From Pseudomonas sp. Root562 (lineage in GTDB: Bacteria; Pseudomonadota; Gammaproteobacteria; Pseudomonadales; Pseudomonadaceae), in contig NZ_LMGK01000020.1 in the NCBI RefSeq assembly GCF_001427125.1, positions 400,160 through 464,159 on the forward strand: a stretch of DNA of 64,000 nucleotides, read 5' to 3'. This document shows, piece after piece, positions 61,412-64,000 of the stretch (positions are counted from its first letter, which is position 1; every line of letters starts with the position of its first letter). The notes beneath the pieces are model-generated. The model did not search any database, was not told where the DNA came from, and saw only the letters and a program-made list of their open reading frames with translations. The position numbers and the translations under genes are program-made.

Positions 61412-63892
61412 ATGCGATCCCTTCCATGCCGCACACCTCTCGCGCTGGCCGTACAGCGGCCGACCTTGCATCGAACCTTGCTGACCAGCGTACTGCTGAC
61501 CGCCACCTTGCTGGGGAGCTCGATGGCCAATGCTGCACCTGTAAAAGTGAGTATTCCTGTGCAACCGCTGTCCAGCGCGCTGACTCAACTGGGCATGCAG
61601 ACCAATCTGCAAATCCTCTACAGCCCGGACCAGGTGGCCGGTCTTAAATCCCGTGCGGTATCCGGTTCGCTCGAACCTTCCGAGGCGCTGGCCGAATTGC
61701 TCAAAGGCACCGGCATCTCGTTCCAGATCAACGGCAACAGTGTGACGCTGATGTCCGGCGGCTCTTCGAGCCTGCAACTGGGCGCGACCACCATCTCCGG
61801 CCAGGCCCTGGGCCTGACCACCGAAGGCACCGGTTCCTACACCACCGGCGCTACCACCACCGCCACCAAACTGCCGCTGACCATTCGCGAAACGCCGCAA
61901 TCGGTGACCGTGGTAACCCGTCAGCAAATGGATGACCAAGGCTCCAAGAGCGTGAGTGATGTGCTGCGCAATACGCCTGGCGTCACCATGCAAAAGTACG
62001 ACAGTGACCGCACCGAGTTTTCCACCCGTGGCTTTGCCATCACCAACTTCCAATACGATGGCGTCAACATTCCTTACGACGGTGTCTACGGCGAAAACCC
62101 GAACAACAGCGACGACTCGGCCAGCCTTGACCGTGTCGAAATCATCAAAGGCGCGACCGGCCTGATGACTGGCGCCGGCGACCCTGCCGCCACCGTCAAC
62201 CTGGTGCGCAAGAAACCGACCAAGGAGTTCAAGGCTTCGGTCAGCGGCACCGTCGGCTCGTGGGACAACTACCGCACCGAAGGCGACATCTCCGGCTCGC
62301 TCAACGACTCCGGCAGCGTGCGCGGTCGCTTCGTTGGTGCCCTGCAGGACAAAGATTCGTACATCGACCACTACAGCCAGAAGAAAGACCTGTACTACGG
62401 CATCCTCGAAGCCGACCTGACCGACGATACCCTGCTGACATTGGGCGTCGACAAATCCAGCGCTACCCCGCGCGGCAGTTCCTGGACCGGTAACTCACCG
62501 TTCTACACCGATGGCGGCCGTACCGATTTCTCCCGCAGTTTCAACCCGGGGTCTGACTGGAGCCGTCGTGATTTCGACAGCACCACTTACTTCGCCTCCC
62601 TGGAACAAGCGCTGGCCAACGACTGGAATCTCAAGGTCACCCTCGATCAGAAGACCACCGATCACGACACCCAACTGGCGTCCGCCAGCGGCGGCAACCC
62701 GGATCGTGCCACCGGCGAAGGCATGTTCTTCTACTGGGGTCGCTGGGAAGGTCATCGCGTGCAGAACACCGCGGACGTCAACGTTTCCGGTCCGTTCAGC
62801 CTGGGTGGTCGCGAACATGAACTGGTGGCGGGTTTCATGACCTCCCATTCCCGTCAGACCGGTTCGACTTACGACAGCAGCGAATTCGGCCTGGTGCCGG
62901 GCGATATCTTCGACTGGAAGGGCCACATCGCCAAACCGGAGTTCCCGAAAAACGGCAAGTACGAGCGCACCCAGAGCCAGAACGGCGCGTACCTGGCCAC
63001 ACGCCTGCGACCGACCGACGACCTGTCGTTCATCCTTGGCGGCCGCGTCAGCACCTTCAAGTACAACGAGGATTACACCTACTACCCTGGCGCCGGTCTG
63101 GGCGATACGCATGCCAGCTATAAGGAACACGGTGTCGTCACGCCCTACGCCGGCGTCGTCTATGACCTCGACGATACCTACTCGGTGTATGCCAGCTACA
63201 CCAACATCTACCAGCCGCAGATCTACAAGGACGCCAGCGGCAAGACCCTGGATCCGGTGGAAGGCAACAGCTATGAAACCGGCCTGAAAGCGGCCTACTT
63301 CGAAGGCAAGCTGAACGCCAGCCTGGCCTTCTTCCGCATCGAACAGGACAACGTCGCCCAGTACGTCACCACCGACACCGCCACCGGGCAGGACGTCTAC
63401 AAGCCAACCAACGGCGCCACCACCAAAGGTGTGGAACTGGAAATGGCCGGTGAACTGGCCGAAGGCTGGAACGTGTCGGCTGGTTACACCTACGCCCGTT
63501 CCCGCGACAAGGAAGAACAACGCATCTTCGGCTTCCCGCTGGCGACCACCAAACCGGAACACGTCGTGCGCACGTTCACCACTTACCGTCTGCCTGGCGC
63601 CCTGGACCAGGTCACCGTCGGCGGTGGCGTAAGCTGGCAGAGTGCGTTTTACGGCCAGACCTTCAACCCGAATGTGGATGGCAGTGGTCAAGGCGCCAGC
63701 GTCAATCTCAAGCAAGGCGGCTACACCCTCGTGGACCTGATGACCCGCTATCAGTACGACGAACACCTGAGCTTCACCGCCAACGCCTACAACATCTTCG
63801 ACAAGAAGTACCTGACGGGTCTGGGCAACTTCGGCACCACCTTCTACGGCGAGCCGCGCAATTTCCAACTCACGGCGAAGTACGACTTCTGA
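61412..63892 (+). CDS. fpvA: Ferripyoverdine receptor FpvA
   Basis: This 826-residue TonB-dependent receptor has a signal peptide (cleavage near NAA, residue 42), an N-terminal STN signalling domain (about 44-115, PVQPLSSALTQLGMQTNLQ, cut), the TonB-box region (about 145-165), plug (RETPQSVTVVTRQQMDDQG, cut) and a barrel ending in a terminal Phe. It takes up ferric pyoverdine and signals by the STN domain. Its place after pvdE agrees with P. aeruginosa FpvA (815 aa). Which pyoverdine it fits cannot be read from the sequence. Confidence 0.9.
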   Translation: MRSLPCRTPLALAVQRPTLHRTLLTSVLLTATLLGSSMANAAPVKVSIPVQPLSSALTQLGMQTNLQILYSPDQVAGLKSRAVSGSLEPSEALAELLKGTGISFQINGNSVTLMSGGSSSLQLGATTISGQALGLTTEGTGSYTTGATTTATKLPLTIRETPQSVTVVTRQQMDDQGSKSVSDVLRNTPGVTMQKYDSDRTEFSTRGFAITNFQYDGVNIPYDGVYGENPNNSDDSASLDRVEIIKGATGLMTGAGDPAATVNLVRKKPTKEFKASVSGTVGSWDNYRTEGDISGSLNDSGSVRGRFVGALQDKDSYIDHYSQKKDLYYGILEADLTDDTLLTLGVDKSSATPRGSSWTGNSPFYTDGGRTDFSRSFNPGSDWSRRDFDSTTYFASLEQALANDWNLKVTLDQKTTDHDTQLASASGGNPDRATGEGMFFYWGRWEGHRVQNTADVNVSGPFSLGGREHELVAGFMTSHSRQTGSTYDSSEFGLVPGDIFDWKGHIAKPEFPKNGKYERTQSQNGAYLATRLRPTDDLSFILGGRVSTFKYNEDYTYYPGAGLGDTHASYKEHGVVTPYAGVVYDLDDTYSVYASYTNIYQPQIYKDASGKTLDPVEGNSYETGLKAAYFEGKLNASLAFFRIEQDNVAQYVTTDTATGQDVYKPTNGATTKGVELEMAGELAEGWNVSAGYTYARSRDKEEQRIFGFPLATTKPEHVVRTFTTYRLPGALDQVTVGGGVSWQSAFYGQTFNPNVDGSGQGASVNLKQGGYTLVDLMTRYQYDEHLSFTANAYNIFDKKYLTGLGNFGTTFYGEPRNFQLTAKYDF

Positions 63893-63911
63893 GCTGTTGA
63901 GCTGAGCTGAA

Positions 63912-63943
63912 AATGCCCGCATCGAGAGATGCGGGCATTTTTC
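63912..63943 (+). terminator. Rho-independent terminator after fpvA
   Basis: An 11-bp AATGCCCGCAT/ATGCGGGCATT stem with a 6-nt loop is followed by a T run, 20 nt after the fpvA stop. Confidence 0.9.
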
Positions 63944-63946
63944 ATG

Positions 63947-64000
63947 GATCGTTCCCACGCTCCGCGTGGGAACGCAGCCCGGGACGCTCCGCGTCCCTTC
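63947..64000. repeat. REP of the CGTTCCCACGC family, cut by the window edge
   Basis: GATCGTTCCCACGCTCCGCG and the inner GGGACGCTCCGCGTCCC hairpin are present. The distal arm would lie beyond the window. Confidence 0.8.

Overview
This window comes from a fluorescent Pseudomonas, most likely the P. fluorescens species group. The evidence is a block of pyoverdine genes (pvdA, fpvI, pvdRT-opmQ, pvdP, pvdM, pvdN, pvdO, pvdE, fpvA), a complete Pseudomonas-style paa cluster, and many intergenic REP/REPIN hairpins of the families usual in this group. Base composition and codon use look uniform and GC-rich, except for a visibly AT-richer serine-protease gene at the left edge.

Layout. 1-1.6 kb: trypsin-like lipoprotein. 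1.6-5.7 kb (minus): ferric-citrate type system fecI-fecR-fecA. 5.8-7.8 kb (minus): OmpR-type two-component pair. 8.0-9.0 kb: a small hypothetical and a DUF3313 lipoprotein. 9.1-12.5 kb: primary-amine oxidase tynA with its convergent AraC-type regulator feaR. 12.6-29.0 kb: phenylacetate catabolism (paaX, paaY; paaFGHIJK; paaABCDE; a DUF485 gene plus paaL-type permease; paaZ). 29.0-32.5 kb (minus): LuxR-type regulator, class III aminotransferase and polyamine-type binding protein. 32.7-34.7 kb: enoyl-CoA hydratase/isomerase family gene and thiolase. 34.9-35.4 kb: toxin-antitoxin locus with a frameshifted toxin. 35.6-42.0 kb: AhpD-like protein, a second FecI/FecR pair without a receptor, MscS channel with a cyclic-nucleotide-type domain, pirin, thioesterase, dkgB. 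42.0-46.4 kb (minus): BvgS/EvgS-type hybrid kinase, its NarL-type regulator and a stand-alone degenerate receiver. 46.6-63.9 kb: pyoverdine maturation, export and uptake.

How the genes work together. TynA would oxidise phenylethylamine to phenylacetaldehyde. An aldehyde dehydrogenase not present here would give phenylacetate, which PaaK activates, PaaABCDE epoxidises, PaaG isomerises, PaaZ opens and oxidises, and PaaJ/F/H degrade to acetyl-CoA and succinyl-CoA. In the iron block, PvdA hydroxylates ornithine for the peptide synthetases (not in the window), PvdE exports the precursor to the periplasm, PvdN/M/O/P mature it there, PvdRT-OpmQ secretes it, and FpvA takes up the ferric form and signals to FpvI.

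The strongest sequence-level observation is a set of five identical-architecture PvdS boxes (TAAAT, 16 nt, CGT), one before each of pvdA, pvdR, pvdP, pvdM and pvdE. Other points are the absence of fpvR and pvdF from their usual places, a hybrid kinase whose frame has no conventional start codon in a sensible position, a broken ParE-type toxin beside an intact antitoxin, and an orphan FecI/FecR pair. I did not find a clearly new multi-gene system. The most unusual module is the hybrid kinase, regulator and degenerate receiver at 42.0-46.4 kb.
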